Assembly (NCBI GenBank): GCA_050953105.1
Contig: JBMNMA010000001.1
Span: 186,001-250,000, forward strand
DNA: 64,000 nt
Origin: UBA1206 sp050953105
Lineage (GTDB): Bacteria > Bacillota > Clostridia > Oscillospirales > CAG-382
Direction: 5' to 3'
The translations under genes were made by a program, and so were the position numbers. The number at the start of each line of letters is the position of its first letter. The stretch's first letter is position 1. Of the stretch, positions 18,165-26,591 are shown in pieces. Below the pieces are notes generated by a model. The model was not told where the DNA came from, did no database searches, and saw nothing but the letters and a program-made list of their open reading frames with translations.

Positions 18165-19205
18165 ATGAAAAAGCTAAGAATCGGCGTGGTAGGTGCGGGG
18201 AATATTTCCCAAAACGCCCATTTACCCGCTTGCCAGAAATGCGACAACGCCGTGGTTGTCGCCATTGCAGACATTGACATTAACAGAGCAAAGCAGGCTG
18301 CGGAAAAATTTAAAATCCCCGCCTATTTCTCCTCGGTGGAGGAAATGATTGAAAAGGCCGATATTGATGCGGTGGATATTTGCACCTGGAACAACGGCCA
18401 CGCTCCGGTAGCCATTGCCGCCGCCAACGCCGGACTTCACATTCTGTGCGAAAAACCCATGACCATAAGCGTTGAAAAAGCATATGAAATTAAGGAAGCC
18501 GTGGAAAAGGCCGGGGTTAAATTTATGCTTGGCGTTCCGGGACGGTTCCAGCCTGCCAATATGTATGTCAGAGAGCTTTACGAAAAAGGAAAGCTTGGTG
18601 ATGTTTACTTTGCCAAAACCGCTTATATAAGACGTCGTGGCACTCCTACCGGCTGGTTTACCGACCTTAAAACATCAGGCGGCGGGCCGGTTATAGATAT
18701 AGGCATCCACGGAATAGATGCGGCCTGGTATCTTATGGGCACCCCCAAGCCGGTAAGTGTTTCGGCTACCACCTACGATAAGATAGGCAACTTTAAAACA
18801 AAGGGCGTAGACCGCTGGCAGGGAACCCCCTGTCCCGACAATCAGTTTGACACCGAGGATTCAGGTGCGGGGATTATCCGCTTTGAAAACGGCGCATCCA
18901 TGCTGTTCGAGGCTAGCTGGGCTATAAACGGACCTCCATCCTATAACACCTTTGTTTTCGGCTCCAAGGCGGGTGTGTCCCTCAATCCTCTGGTTATATA
19001 CGGAGAAAGAAACGGCTACCTTTCCGACGACAAAATATCTTTATCATCCAGTGACGAGCATTTCAAACGTGAGATTAGCCATTTTGCCGACTGTGTGCTG
19101 AATGATAAGCCGGTTATATACCCCATTGAGCAGGCCATATTAATGCAAAAGATGTTAAACGGCATTTACGAATCTGCCAAAACCGGCAAAGAGGCAGTTT
19201 TATAA
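18165..19205 (+). CDS. Gfo/Idh/MocA family NAD(P)-dependent dehydrogenase
   Basis: 346 residues. N-terminal Rossmann fold with RIGVVGAGNISQNAH, and CEKPMTISVEKAYE with the conserved EKP motif (Lys helps catalysis). The C-terminal alpha/beta domain has GGGPVIDIGIHGIDAA with the conserved Asp and His. Members oxidise sugars, inositols or glycosides, often at C3. There is no Tat or Sec signal, so it is cytoplasmic. Start: of two ATGs (18159, 18165) the second has proper spacing (7 bases) from AAAGGAG. It follows the GH36 gene by 13 bases and precedes the TIM-barrel gene by 10, so the three form an operon. Confidence 0.93.
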   Translation: MKKLRIGVVGAGNISQNAHLPACQKCDNAVVVAIADIDINRAKQAAEKFKIPAYFSSVEEMIEKADIDAVDICTWNNGHAPVAIAAANAGLHILCEKPMTISVEKAYEIKEAVEKAGVKFMLGVPGRFQPANMYVRELYEKGKLGDVYFAKTAYIRRRGTPTGWFTDLKTSGGGPVIDIGIHGIDAAWYLMGTPKPVSVSATTYDKIGNFKTKGVDRWQGTPCPDNQFDTEDSGAGIIRFENGASMLFEASWAINGPPSYNTFVFGSKAGVSLNPLVIYGERNGYLSDDKISLSSSDEHFKREISHFADCVLNDKPVIYPIEQAILMQKMLNGIYESAKTGKEAVL

Positions 19206-19215
19206 AGGAGAAAAA

Positions 19216-20097
19216 ATGAAAACCTGTATTTCAACCTACTCCTATTGGAGAATGTACGCAAACCACGGCTGGACGCTGTTTGATGCCATAGACAAAACCA
19301 AGGAGCTTGGGGCAGAGGGTGTGGAATTTGTCCTTGACGATAATCCCCCTGACGGGCTTTCCCTTTCGGAATATGCCATAAAGCTTACCGAATACGCCCA
19401 TGCTAAGGGACTTGAAACCCCCATTTACACCACCGGCGCAGATTTTTTAAACCCCGACATCAGGGGGGAGATTGAAAGGGTTAAAAAGCATGTTGACGCC
19501 GCCTCTGCCGCCGGCATTAATCTTATGCGCCATGACATTACCTTCGGATTTCCCGAAAGCTATAAGGGGATAAGAACCTTTGAAGCAATACTTCCTATTA
19601 TCGCTCCTGCCATAAGGGAAGTTGCCGAGTACGCTCAAAGCAAGGGGGTTACCACCTGTTCTGAAAACCACGGCAGACTGGTGCAGGACAGCTTTAAGTT
19701 GAACGCCTTATTCACCGCCGTCAACCACCCCAATTATAAATATCTTTGCGATATAGGCAATTTTGATGATGCGGACGAGGGGTGCGCCGTTGCGGTTTCA
19801 AAGCTGCTTCCCTTTATTGTTCATGTCCATGCCAAAGACTCATTTTACCGGATGGGGATGGGACTTAACCCCGGCTACGGCTGGTATAGGTCAAAGTCGG
19901 GCTGCTACAAACGGGCAACCATCTACGGCCAGGGAGACGACCCCACATCTCAATGCCTTAGCATTATCTATAATTCGGGTTACAGGGGATTCGTTTCCCT
20001 TGAGTTTGAAGGCATAGAGGACACCCTGATTGCCATTGAGGCCGGGCATAATAACCTTAAACGGGATATTGAGCTGATTAAAAAAGGAATTGTATAA
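19216..20097 (+). CDS. Xylose-isomerase-like TIM-barrel sugar epimerase/isomerase
   Basis: 293 residues of the AP-endonuclease-2/sugar phosphate isomerase superfamily. Metal-binding residues of the barrel are visible: GAEGVEFVLDD (Glu), TTCSENHGR (Glu/His), LCDIGNF (Asp), VHVHAKDSF (His, Asp) and FVSLEFEG (Glu). It would need a divalent metal and catalyse isomerisation, epimerisation or, in relatives working with Gfo/Idh/MocA enzymes on 3-keto-glycosides, an elimination. The exact reaction cannot be read. ATG at 19216 follows AAAGGAG. It is the last gene of the GH36 operon, with a terminator immediately after. Confidence 0.9.
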   Translation: MKTCISTYSYWRMYANHGWTLFDAIDKTKELGAEGVEFVLDDNPPDGLSLSEYAIKLTEYAHAKGLETPIYTTGADFLNPDIRGEIERVKKHVDAASAAGINLMRHDITFGFPESYKGIRTFEAILPIIAPAIREVAEYAQSKGVTTCSENHGRLVQDSFKLNALFTAVNHPNYKYLCDIGNFDDADEGCAVAVSKLLPFIVHVHAKDSFYRMGMGLNPGYGWYRSKSGCYKRATIYGQGDDPTSQCLSIIYNSGYRGFVSLEFEGIEDTLIAIEAGHNNLKRDIELIKKGIV

Positions 20098-20102
20098 TTT
20101 AT

Positions 20103-20130
20103 TCCGCCGGCAATGCCGGCGGATTTCATT
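20103..20130 (+). terminator. Terminator of the GH36 operon
   Basis: TCCGCCGGC pairs with GCCGGCGGA around an AAT loop, followed by TTTCATTATT. It begins 5 bases after the TIM-barrel stop. Confidence 0.75.
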
Positions 20131-20164
20131 ATTGCCCCTATATTGATTATATCTTTTAATAGCA

Positions 20165-20196
20165 AAAAATCAGGCAGCTTTAACTGCCTGATTTTT
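20165..20196. terminator. Bidirectional terminator between convergent genes
   Basis: AAAAATCAGGCAG pairs with CTGCCTGATTTTT across a CTTTAA loop. It can stop transcription from both sides and serves the DUF4434 lipoprotein gene on the minus strand. Confidence 0.85.
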
Positions 20197-20208
20197 ATTG
20201 TATTTTGT

Positions 20209-23200
20209 TTAATAGCTGTAAAGGGCGGTGGTACCTACCGACTGGTCCTTGGTGCCGTCGGTGGAGGCCCAGGAGCCGTCTGCACCGTCGATATACTGAA
20301 TCTTTATACCCATTGCCGTGCCGTCGCCTGCCTGGGGAACTGTGCGTCCCAGATCGCTCCAGGGCATGGTTACAATGATTACACCGTCTTTTTCTTCATA
20401 TTTGAAGTTGGTAATTCTGGCGGCTTCGCCGGTGGCGCCGCCTACCTCCCAGCCGGTGGAGGTGCGGTGGATGTAATACCTTATGCCGTGGGGATGCTCC
20501 AGGGCGGCGGAATTGGTGGCGCCGGTGGTTATCATCCAGATTTGAACAAGGTCGTTCTTGCCCTCCCACCATACGCCTTTGCCGTAGTTGGCGGTGGTAT
20601 CGTTAGTCCTGATAGCCACATAGAAATTATTTGCGTCAAAGGCCAGTGCATACCGGGGTGTGGCGGCGTTGTTGCCTAAGGTGAAATTCTGCCAGTTAAG
20701 GCTGCCGGTATTATCAAAGGTGGGGGTAAGATTTTTAATAACGCCGGGATTATAGGTGCGGTCTTTAACCTCAGGCTTGGTTACGTCGATAACGTCGGAG
20801 GTGTCAACCTTTCTGCCGTCATCTGTAACCACGTCGGGTTGCTCTGCGTTTTCGCCATATCTGTCAACTTCGGCAAACTGGGCATAGTATTTAACGTAAT
20901 CACGGTAGATAAGCCGCTTGTAGTAGTCCCGGACATTGTCGAAGGAAGCCATGGGGAAGGTGGAGAAATAATGGGGGATATCGAAAACTATAATCGAACC
21001 CGACATTTTCGCCTGGGTGCCTATGGCCTTGACTATTTCGTCATAACGCTTGGTGGTGGAAACCTGCTCGAAAATCTCCATATCGTGCCAGAACTCGGCG
21101 CCGGCGCGGCGGACGGCCTTTGCCCATTCGCCAACGTAGCTTTCATAGGAGTTGTAAACCGAATCTTCAACATATAATGTGGCAGTCCGGCCCAAGCAGT
21201 CCTGGGCGGCAACAATGTCGGCCACCGGTCTGTCCCCTTCCTTATCGGGGGCGATAAGGCGGTAGAGGTTGTCGGCACCGTTTATGGGGGTTCCGGAACG
21301 CCAGATTGCGGGGGCGATCATTATTTTAGCTTCGGGAGCTATTTCACGGATGAAATCCGACTGGTTTTTATACACATATCTGCCTGCGTTAACGCCGCCG
21401 GTCATATTAAGCCACTGGTCGCATTCCTCATCGGACAGATAGTAGCCCGCAAAGGATTCGTGGTGGTGATACATGTTGTAAATATCCTCAATTATAAGGA
21501 AGGAGTCGGCCACAAGTCCCTTGTAGCTTTCCATATTGGCAATGGGGGCGGTAAAGTCTGCGTCATGGATGGTGCCTAAAAACACCTTCATGCCAAGCTT
21601 GTCGGCGGCAGAAAGGACTGCCTCATACAGGTCTTCGGTGCCGTAGGGGTTGTAGGTGTAGCCTGCGGCGGTGATTTTGGGACCGTTAACAAGAGTGGTT
21701 TTAGCCTTGTAATGGACACTGTACTGCATTACCACCCAGTCCATACCCAGGTCCTTCATGCCTTTTAGCTGAAGATACCAGGAATATTCGCTGTGGTTGG
21801 ACGCAACGTGTCCTCCTGCGCCGCTGGTGGGAAGCTGGAAGAATCCGCCCCTTATAAGGGGAAGCTGGGGCTGGCCCGCATAGACAGATGCTTCTTTAAG
21901 CTTAAGGACGTTGTCGGTGGTAAGCTTTATGGTTACCTCGTCGGCGGTGAGGTTGTTAAAGAAAAGATACAGCATGGTGTTGTTGCCGACGGTAACGGTG
22001 TAGGATTCGCAGTTTGCCTTCTGGCTGCCGGCATACAGTTCAAACCCGGTTACGTTGCCGGAATAGGTTATGCAGGCTGCGGTTAAGTCGGAATAAGTTT
22101 TATTTAAGGTAAGCTTAATTTCGTTTTCTCCGGCAATGCCGTTGACGGCGGAAACATAAAGCAGGTCGGTTATAAGGGCCGACTCTTTGCCGTTAAGGGT
22201 TGCCTTTACGAAGGAGGCCACATTGGTGTTGGAAAGCTGGTTTTTACGGTTTATAAAGTTGTAATCAGGCTCGTCCACCTGGGTTTCGCTGCCGTAAACA
22301 TAAACTTCATCTAACATTACCGAGGTGGAAATGTTGGGGATAATCTTTATATAACGGGCTTTTACGGTATAGGGACGGGTTACAAGATATTTATTGGAGG
22401 CGGTCTTCTTTACTCCGCTTGAAGAGGCAAGGAAGGACTGGCCGAAATCAAACCAGTTTTCGTTGTCGGTGGAATATTTCACACTCACCCGATCGGGGAT
22501 GGGGGTCGAGGCGGTGAGGATATATACCCCGAAATAAACCTCGTTAACGTTCTTTTCCGCGCCCAGGTCGATAACCACCGCACCGCCCGATGATGCGGGG
22601 ACAAAGCCCAAAACCGCATCCTCGCCTTCGGTTACCACGGTTTTGCCGTCGGTAAGCTTGAATCCGTTTTCAAGTTCGGGATATTTGTTGGTAACTGTGC
22701 CGATAATCTGATAGGATACGCCTTTTGAAAGCAGCTTGCGGCTGTGTTCCTGGCTGCCGGATATGGAAATTTCGTTTATTTGAATGGTTTTGTCATAGGA
22801 AATGGGGAAAACAAACATAACCGACTTTGCGGTGATGTTAAGGCTGTCGGTAAGCTTGCCGTCAGCATATACACCGAATTGTCCGGCATAAAAGGTGTAG
22901 TTGTAGCCGTCGGTGGAGTAGAAAATATCGCATTTTTCGCCGGTATATTCGCCAAACTTAATTTCAAACCCCGTAATTTCCGACATAAAGCCGAGGTCTA
23001 TGGAAATAGCGGCGGTGGTGTTGTCAACCGTAAGGGTGTGGGGTTTGCCATTCCAGTCGGTGGCGTTTAAGGTATAGCCATTCCCCTTGTCAAGGCTTGT
23101 GGTAAGCACGGCAAAGGTGTCGTCTTTACCGTCGGTGAGGTTAGCAAGATGGTCGTCGCCGGTGATTTTTATGCCACAGTCGTAAAAATAGGGACTGTTA

Positions 23201-23394
23201 TAGGCAAGGTTGCCGGTCTGATTGGGATCGGTGGAGGATTCGTCGGAGGTTTCCGAAGTTTCTTCATTTCCTGAAGAGACAGGTTTTGATGATTCCTCCG
23301 AGCTTGTTTGGGGATCCTTGTCACAGGAAGCCATGGTAATCACTCCTAAAATCATAATAAAGGACAGCAGAATCGAAACGGTTTTTTTCACCAT
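20209..23394 (-). CDS. Surface lipoprotein with discoidin-like domains and a DUF4434 barrel
   Basis: 1061 residues. A lipoprotein signal ends in TMASC (Cys ~24), followed by a long Ser/Glu-rich linker. Two to three discoidin (F5/8C)-like domains occupy about 65-500 (MSEITGFEIKFGEYTG, KARYIKIIPNIS). At about 511 the DUF4434 region begins (RGGFFQLPTSG, MDWVVMQYSVHY, GMKVFLGTIHD, GYYLSDEECDQW, ADIVAAQDCLG) and runs to about 830; this family is regarded as a glycosidase-like TIM barrel of unknown specificity. The last ~190 residues resemble a CBM9/DOMON-type beta-sandwich (NNFYVAIRTNDT, VIIVTMPWSDLGR). Likely role: binding and perhaps cleaving a glycan at the cell surface. ATG follows AAAGGAGAAAT. 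It has its own promoter and appears monocistronic. Confidence 0.88.
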   Translation of the reverse strand: MVKKTVSILLSFIMILGVITMASCDKDPQTSSEESSKPVSSGNEETSETSDESSTDPNQTGNLAYNSPYFYDCGIKITGDDHLANLTDGKDDTFAVLTTSLDKGNGYTLNATDWNGKPHTLTVDNTTAAISIDLGFMSEITGFEIKFGEYTGEKCDIFYSTDGYNYTFYAGQFGVYADGKLTDSLNITAKSVMFVFPISYDKTIQINEISISGSQEHSRKLLSKGVSYQIIGTVTNKYPELENGFKLTDGKTVVTEGEDAVLGFVPASSGGAVVIDLGAEKNVNEVYFGVYILTASTPIPDRVSVKYSTDNENWFDFGQSFLASSSGVKKTASNKYLVTRPYTVKARYIKIIPNISTSVMLDEVYVYGSETQVDEPDYNFINRKNQLSNTNVASFVKATLNGKESALITDLLYVSAVNGIAGENEIKLTLNKTYSDLTAACITYSGNVTGFELYAGSQKANCESYTVTVGNNTMLYLFFNNLTADEVTIKLTTDNVLKLKEASVYAGQPQLPLIRGGFFQLPTSGAGGHVASNHSEYSWYLQLKGMKDLGMDWVVMQYSVHYKAKTTLVNGPKITAAGYTYNPYGTEDLYEAVLSAADKLGMKVFLGTIHDADFTAPIANMESYKGLVADSFLIIEDIYNMYHHHESFAGYYLSDEECDQWLNMTGGVNAGRYVYKNQSDFIREIAPEAKIMIAPAIWRSGTPINGADNLYRLIAPDKEGDRPVADIVAAQDCLGRTATLYVEDSVYNSYESYVGEWAKAVRRAGAEFWHDMEIFEQVSTTKRYDEIVKAIGTQAKMSGSIIVFDIPHYFSTFPMASFDNVRDYYKRLIYRDYVKYYAQFAEVDRYGENAEQPDVVTDDGRKVDTSDVIDVTKPEVKDRTYNPGVIKNLTPTFDNTGSLNWQNFTLGNNAATPRYALAFDANNFYVAIRTNDTTANYGKGVWWEGKNDLVQIWMITTGATNSAALEHPHGIRYYIHRTSTGWEVGGATGEAARITNFKYEEKDGVIIVTMPWSDLGRTVPQAGDGTAMGIKIQYIDGADGSWASTDGTKDQSVGTTALYSY

Positions 23395-23440
23395 ATTTCT
23401 CCTTTCAACGTCTTATGGGGTTTCTGCTTTTATTTTGTAT

Positions 23441-23469
23441 ATTATACTATCCGCAAGGGAGGGTGTCAA
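23441..23469 (-). promoter_or_regulatory. Vegetative promoter of the DUF4434 lipoprotein gene
   Basis: Minus strand TTGACA (23464-23469), a 17-base spacer, TATAAT (23441-23446). It is back to back with the tRNA-Ala promoter. Confidence 0.85.
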
Positions 23470-23477
23470 TTAAAATA

Positions 23478-23506
23478 TTGACAAAGGTTAAGTTTGATGC
23501 TATAAT
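23478..23506 (+). promoter_or_regulatory. Promoter of tRNA-Ala
   Basis: TTGACA (23478-23483), a 17-base spacer, perfect TATAAT (23501-23506), 20 bases before the tRNA. Confidence 0.88.
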
Positions 23507-23525
23507 TTTTTCGCAATAAGCAAAC

Positions 23526-23601
23526 GGGCTTGTAGCTCAGCTGGGAGAGCGCTGCGTTCGCAACGCAGAGGTCAAGGGTTCGAACCCCTCCAGGTCCACC
23601 A
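23526..23601 (+). tRNA. tRNA-Ala (anticodon CGC)
   Basis: 76 bases with encoded CCA. Acceptor arm GGGCTTG/CAGGTCC carries the G3-U70 pair that is the alanine identity element. Anticodon stem CTGCG/CGCAG encloses loop TTCGCAA, giving CGC (reads GCG). The T-loop is TTCGAAC. One weak spot: the outer T-stem pair (A49-C65) does not match. It has its own promoter and terminator. Confidence 0.95.
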
Positions 23602-23603
23602 TA

Positions 23604-23629
23604 AAAAAGCAGCCGAAGGGCTGCTTTTT
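23604..23629 (+). terminator. Terminator of tRNA-Ala
   Basis: AAAAAGCAGCC pairs with GGCTGCTTTTT across a GAAG loop, two bases after the tRNA CCA. Confidence 0.9.
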
Positions 23630-23642
23630 AGTTTTATAATAA

Positions 23643-23674
23643 ACAGCCTGATTTGCTTTGGCAAATCAGGCTGT
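23643..23674 (-). terminator. Long perfect hairpin, probable terminator of the AraC gene
   Basis: A perfect 14-bp inverted repeat, ACAGCCTGATTTGC and its complement with a 4-base loop, 13 bases downstream of the AraC stop. The T-run on the minus strand is weak (TTTATTAT), so termination is probable rather than certain. Confidence 0.6.
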
Positions 23675-23686
23675 CAGTATATAATT

Positions 23687-24622
23687 TTATTGCCCTGCGA
23701 TTTCTTTAACGGGGCGGCCTTCGATGTATCCCCGCCAGCCCATGGGTTCAAGCTGGAATTTGGGGGCAACTTCGTCATCCCACTCATAGCCATATACCCT
23801 GGGGTTGAAACGGGAAATAGAGTCCCACAGCGCATCTATGGCTTGGCCAAAGTTTTCGTCGTCATAGGGTTCACCTTGGAGGATAAGATACTTGCAGGGT
23901 TTAAGGTCGATTACGTCAAAGCCTTGGGGGATTTCGCCGGAATAATCGGCGGGAACCTCTACGGCATGGGCGTATACACCCGTTCCCTCCGGGCGGAGGT
24001 TTGCGGGCAACCACACCCCCATTGGTTCGCCGAGCGCCTCTTTAATTTGAGATAGAATATGCCACGGGTCCGGCTTTTCGGGGGTATAGCACCCCACTTC
24101 CTCGCAGTAGTCAAAATAATTGTCTGCCTTTTTAGAAAATTTTACAATAAGCTTTCTCTGGGGGCGGACAACTATCTGGGTGAATATAAAGGTGGACTTG
24201 TTTTCCATAATGTTCTCCTCTCTTTTTTGTTTATTTCGGTCAAGATAGCGGTAAGGAATAAGCCAGCCGTTGGGTTTGGGGTAGGCGGCATACCTTTTGG
24301 GGGATATGCCGAAGGCGTTGGAAAATGCCCGGGTAAACCCCTCATGACTGTCAAACACAAAGTCAAAGGCCACGTCAATAACCCTTTTTTCGGTATTACT
24401 GCGCAGCTCTATCGCCGAGCTGACAAGCCGCTCCTTTCGGATATACTCAAAAGGGGAAAGTCCGGTTTCCTCTTTGAATATCCTAAGCGCATGATATTTG
24501 GAGTAGCCGGCAGCCAAAGCGATATCCCGTGAGGTTATGGGTTCTTTAAGGTGGCTTTTGATATAGTCGACCATTTTCAAAACCGACGGAGAAAGGTTTT
24601 GATGCCTTGCGTTTTCGTCCAT
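23687..24622 (-). CDS. AraC-family regulator with GyrI-like effector domain
   Basis: 311 residues from the ATG at 24622, which has GGAAGG upstream; an in-frame start at 24646 lacks a good site. N-terminal AraC double helix-turn-helix: TSRDIALAAGYSKYHALRIF at about 30-49, then a second HTH ending in GISPKRYAAYPK. From about residue 140 a GyrI-like/SOUL-type small-molecule-binding domain follows (FTQIVVRPQRKLIV, VGCYTPEKPDPWHILSQI, FDVIDLKPCKYLILQG), the arrangement of Rob/SoxS-type multidrug or stress regulators. It probably senses a hydrophobic compound and controls a neighbour or distant efflux gene. The adjacent upstream gene encodes a small membrane protein on the same strand. Confidence 0.9.
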   Translation of the reverse strand: MDENARHQNLSPSVLKMVDYIKSHLKEPITSRDIALAAGYSKYHALRIFKEETGLSPFEYIRKERLVSSAIELRSNTEKRVIDVAFDFVFDSHEGFTRAFSNAFGISPKRYAAYPKPNGWLIPYRYLDRNKQKREENIMENKSTFIFTQIVVRPQRKLIVKFSKKADNYFDYCEEVGCYTPEKPDPWHILSQIKEALGEPMGVWLPANLRPEGTGVYAHAVEVPADYSGEIPQGFDVIDLKPCKYLILQGEPYDDENFGQAIDALWDSISRFNPRVYGYEWDDEVAPKFQLEPMGWRGYIEGRPVKEIAGQ

Positions 24623-24692
24623 GCTGTCTTCCCTTCCGATAAACATTTTAGAGGATTAATTATTTTATTTCTTGACGCAAATTGCTTTTTTA

Positions 24693-24727
24693 TAAAAACT
24701 GCGTTAAGGCAGTGAGCCATAACGCAG
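24693..24727 (-). terminator. Terminator of the small membrane protein gene
   Basis: CTGCGTTA pairs with TAACGCAG across a 13-base loop, followed on the minus strand by TTTTTAT. It separates this gene from the AraC gene. Confidence 0.65.
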
Positions 24728-24758
24728 ATTATAAGTTAAATTATATAAGTTGTCTATC

Positions 24759-25121
24759 TTAATATGTTACCCTTAAATACTTTATTACCATTTCCCAAAG
24801 GATGACAAACACCGGGCAGAGGAAAAAGGTAATAAGTGCTTCTGCCATAAGATACGGACGGATTTTATGACCTGAATTATACAGTAAAAATATATTCCCT
24901 CCAAGCAGAACAAGACAGACTGCAAGGGCAAAAAAGCCTGCCACATAGCCGAACAAATCTGCTTTGAAGGTATTGGTTGCAAGGATTATAAGGGTGCAAT
25001 GGGCACCTAACATTCCGAAAATGGCATACCCCAACGGGAACATAAGGTAAACAAAACGGTTGAACGCAGACCGGGATATTTCCACCCCGTCGTTGGGGAA
25101 ACTTTCGCGTGTATTAATCAC
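24759..25121 (-). CDS. Small integral membrane protein, unknown
   Basis: About 120 residues with four predicted membrane segments (YLMFPLGYAIFGML, HCTLIILAT, YVAGFFALAVCLVLLGGNIF, EALITFFLCPVFVILW). Family not recognised. Start is uncertain: TTG at 25127 is only two bases from GAGG, while GTG at 25121 has eight, so GTG is chosen. There is a terminator after the stop and the AraC/GyrI regulator lies downstream on the same strand, which may or may not be linked functionally. Confidence 0.65.
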   Translation of the reverse strand: MINTRESFPNDGVEISRSAFNRFVYLMFPLGYAIFGMLGAHCTLIILATNTFKADLFGYVAGFFALAVCLVLLGGNIFLLYNSGHKIRPYLMAEALITFFLCPVFVILWEMVIKYLRVTY

Positions 25122-25200
25122 CGGCAAGACCTCTTTTTGCTTTTTTATTCAGTTTATTATCCTAATTTAGTCTTTTCAACCATTAATTTGTAAATAATAA

Positions 25201-25224
25201 AGGAAACGCCAAGGACGTTTCCTG
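25201..25224 (-). terminator. Terminator of the nadA operon
   Basis: AGGAAACG and CGTTTCCT pair on the minus strand, followed by TTATTATTT. It begins 16 bases after the nadA stop. Confidence 0.75.
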
Positions 25225-25239
25225 TTATGTTCTATTTTA

Positions 25240-26154
25240 TTACCCTAAACGCAGCATTTCGTCTATGCAGCGGCGGGCGTCGGTGATTGTCTGGTCGTCA
25301 AGGATAATTTCCTCGCCGGTGCCGGTTTTGACGAAGTTGTAAACGTCGGAAAGGGTGGTAATGCGCATATTATGGCAGACGGTGTCCTTTGAAAGGGCGT
25401 AAAACTTCTTTTCGGGGCAGTCGAACTGCAAATGCTGGACAATGCTGTTTTCGGTGCCAATAATAAATTCCTGCCTGTCGCTCTTTTTGGCATATTCCAT
25501 TATGCCGGTGGTGGAGCCTACATAGTCGGCAAGGGCAACCACCGAGGGAAGGCATTCGGGGTGGACAAGCACCAATGCGTCGGGATGCTGTTCACGCATT
25601 CTCTGAACATCCCTGGGAGTTATGCGCAAATGGGTGGGACAGCCGCCCCGGACAAGCATTATATTCTTTTCGGGAAGCTGTTTTGACACATAGTCGCCAA
25701 GATTGCAGTCGGGGACAAAGATTATGTCCTTTTCCTTCATTTTACTGATAATCTTAACAGCCGAGGAGGATGTTACGCATACATCGCAAACAGTTTTGGT
25801 GTCGGCGGTGGTATTGATATAGCAAACCACCGAATAGCCGGGGCTTTTTTCTTTTAATTGCAAAATAAGGTCCCGGTCTATCATATCCGCCATGGGGCAG
25901 CCGGCGTCGGGATTGGAAAGGAACACCCGCTTTTTGGGGGATAAAATCTTAACCGTTTCGGCCATAAACCTCACCCCGCACATAAGCACGGTGTTATGGG
26001 GGACTGTGGCCGCCTTTTGGCTAAGGCCGAAGGAATCCCCCGTATAGTCGGCTATTTCAATAATGTCCCGGGTTTGATATGAATGGGCAAGAATGCAGAT
26101 ACCCTTTTCCTTTTTAAGGCGGATAATCTCCTCCTGCATTTGGCTTATTGTCAT
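25240..26154 (-). CDS. nadA: Quinolinate synthase NadA
   Basis: Condenses iminoaspartate and dihydroxyacetone phosphate to quinolinate for NAD synthesis; an oxygen-sensitive 4Fe-4S enzyme. 304 residues, the usual length. The three cluster-ligand cysteines are in NPDAGCPMADM (C86), HPECLPS (C201) and DTVCHNM (C260). Substrate-binding blocks ILAHSYQTRDI, SDIADY-like EIADYTGDS and CGVRFMAETVKIL are present. Its start overlaps the iscU stop (ATGA), so it is coupled to Fe-S assembly genes, which makes sense for an Fe-S enzyme. The usual partners nadB and nadC are not in the window. Confidence 0.96.
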   Translation of the reverse strand: MTISQMQEEIIRLKKEKGICILAHSYQTRDIIEIADYTGDSFGLSQKAATVPHNTVLMCGVRFMAETVKILSPKKRVFLSNPDAGCPMADMIDRDLILQLKEKSPGYSVVCYINTTADTKTVCDVCVTSSSAVKIISKMKEKDIIFVPDCNLGDYVSKQLPEKNIMLVRGGCPTHLRITPRDVQRMREQHPDALVLVHPECLPSVVALADYVGSTTGIMEYAKKSDRQEFIIGTENSIVQHLQFDCPEKKFYALSKDTVCHNMRITTLSDVYNFVKTGTGEEIILDDQTITDARRCIDEMLRLG

Positions 26155-26591
26155 TTACACTTACCCTCCGAACAATATTCGCAGCTTTCACAAGCGGGGA
26201 ACAGGGACTTGTCGTAATCGATTCCGTTTTTCTTATAATAGTCCTCAACAGCAGCCTTCACCGCCTCCTCGGCAAGAACCGAGCAGTGCATTTTATGGGG
26301 GGGGAGTCCGTCGAGAGCCTCGGCAACGGCCTTGTTGGTTAAGGTAAGCGCTTCTGATATGGGTTTGCCCTTAATCATTTCGGTGGCCATTGAGGACGAG
26401 GCAATAGCCGAACCACAGCCGAAAGTTTCGAACTTAACGTCGGTTATAACATCGTTTTGAATTTTGAGATAAATCTTCATTATATCCCCGCATTTGGCGT
26501 TGCCGACTTCGCCGACACCGTCGGCGTCCTCAATAACACCCACATTCCGGGGATGCATGAAATGATCCATTACCTTTTCGCTATATAACAT
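26151..26591 (-). CDS. iscU: Fe-S cluster scaffold IscU/NifU-like, with extra C-terminal Cys cluster
   Basis: Scaffold on which IscS-derived sulfur and iron form Fe-S clusters. The three scaffold cysteines are C34, C59 and C103 (NAKCGDIM, FETFGCGSAI, HKMHCSVLA), with the conserved Asp at 36. The length is 146 residues; classical IscU stops near residue 128. The extra tail holds CESCEYCSEGKC with four cysteines, a possible metal or cluster site. The start lies inside the iscS 3' end (11-base overlap), and the stop overlaps nadA. AGAAGG precedes the start at ordinary distance. Confidence 0.95.
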   Translation of the reverse strand: MLYSEKVMDHFMHPRNVGVIEDADGVGEVGNAKCGDIMKIYLKIQNDVITDVKFETFGCGSAIASSSMATEMIKGKPISEALTLTNKAVAEALDGLPPHKMHCSVLAEEAVKAAVEDYYKKNGIDYDKSLFPACESCEYCSEGKCK

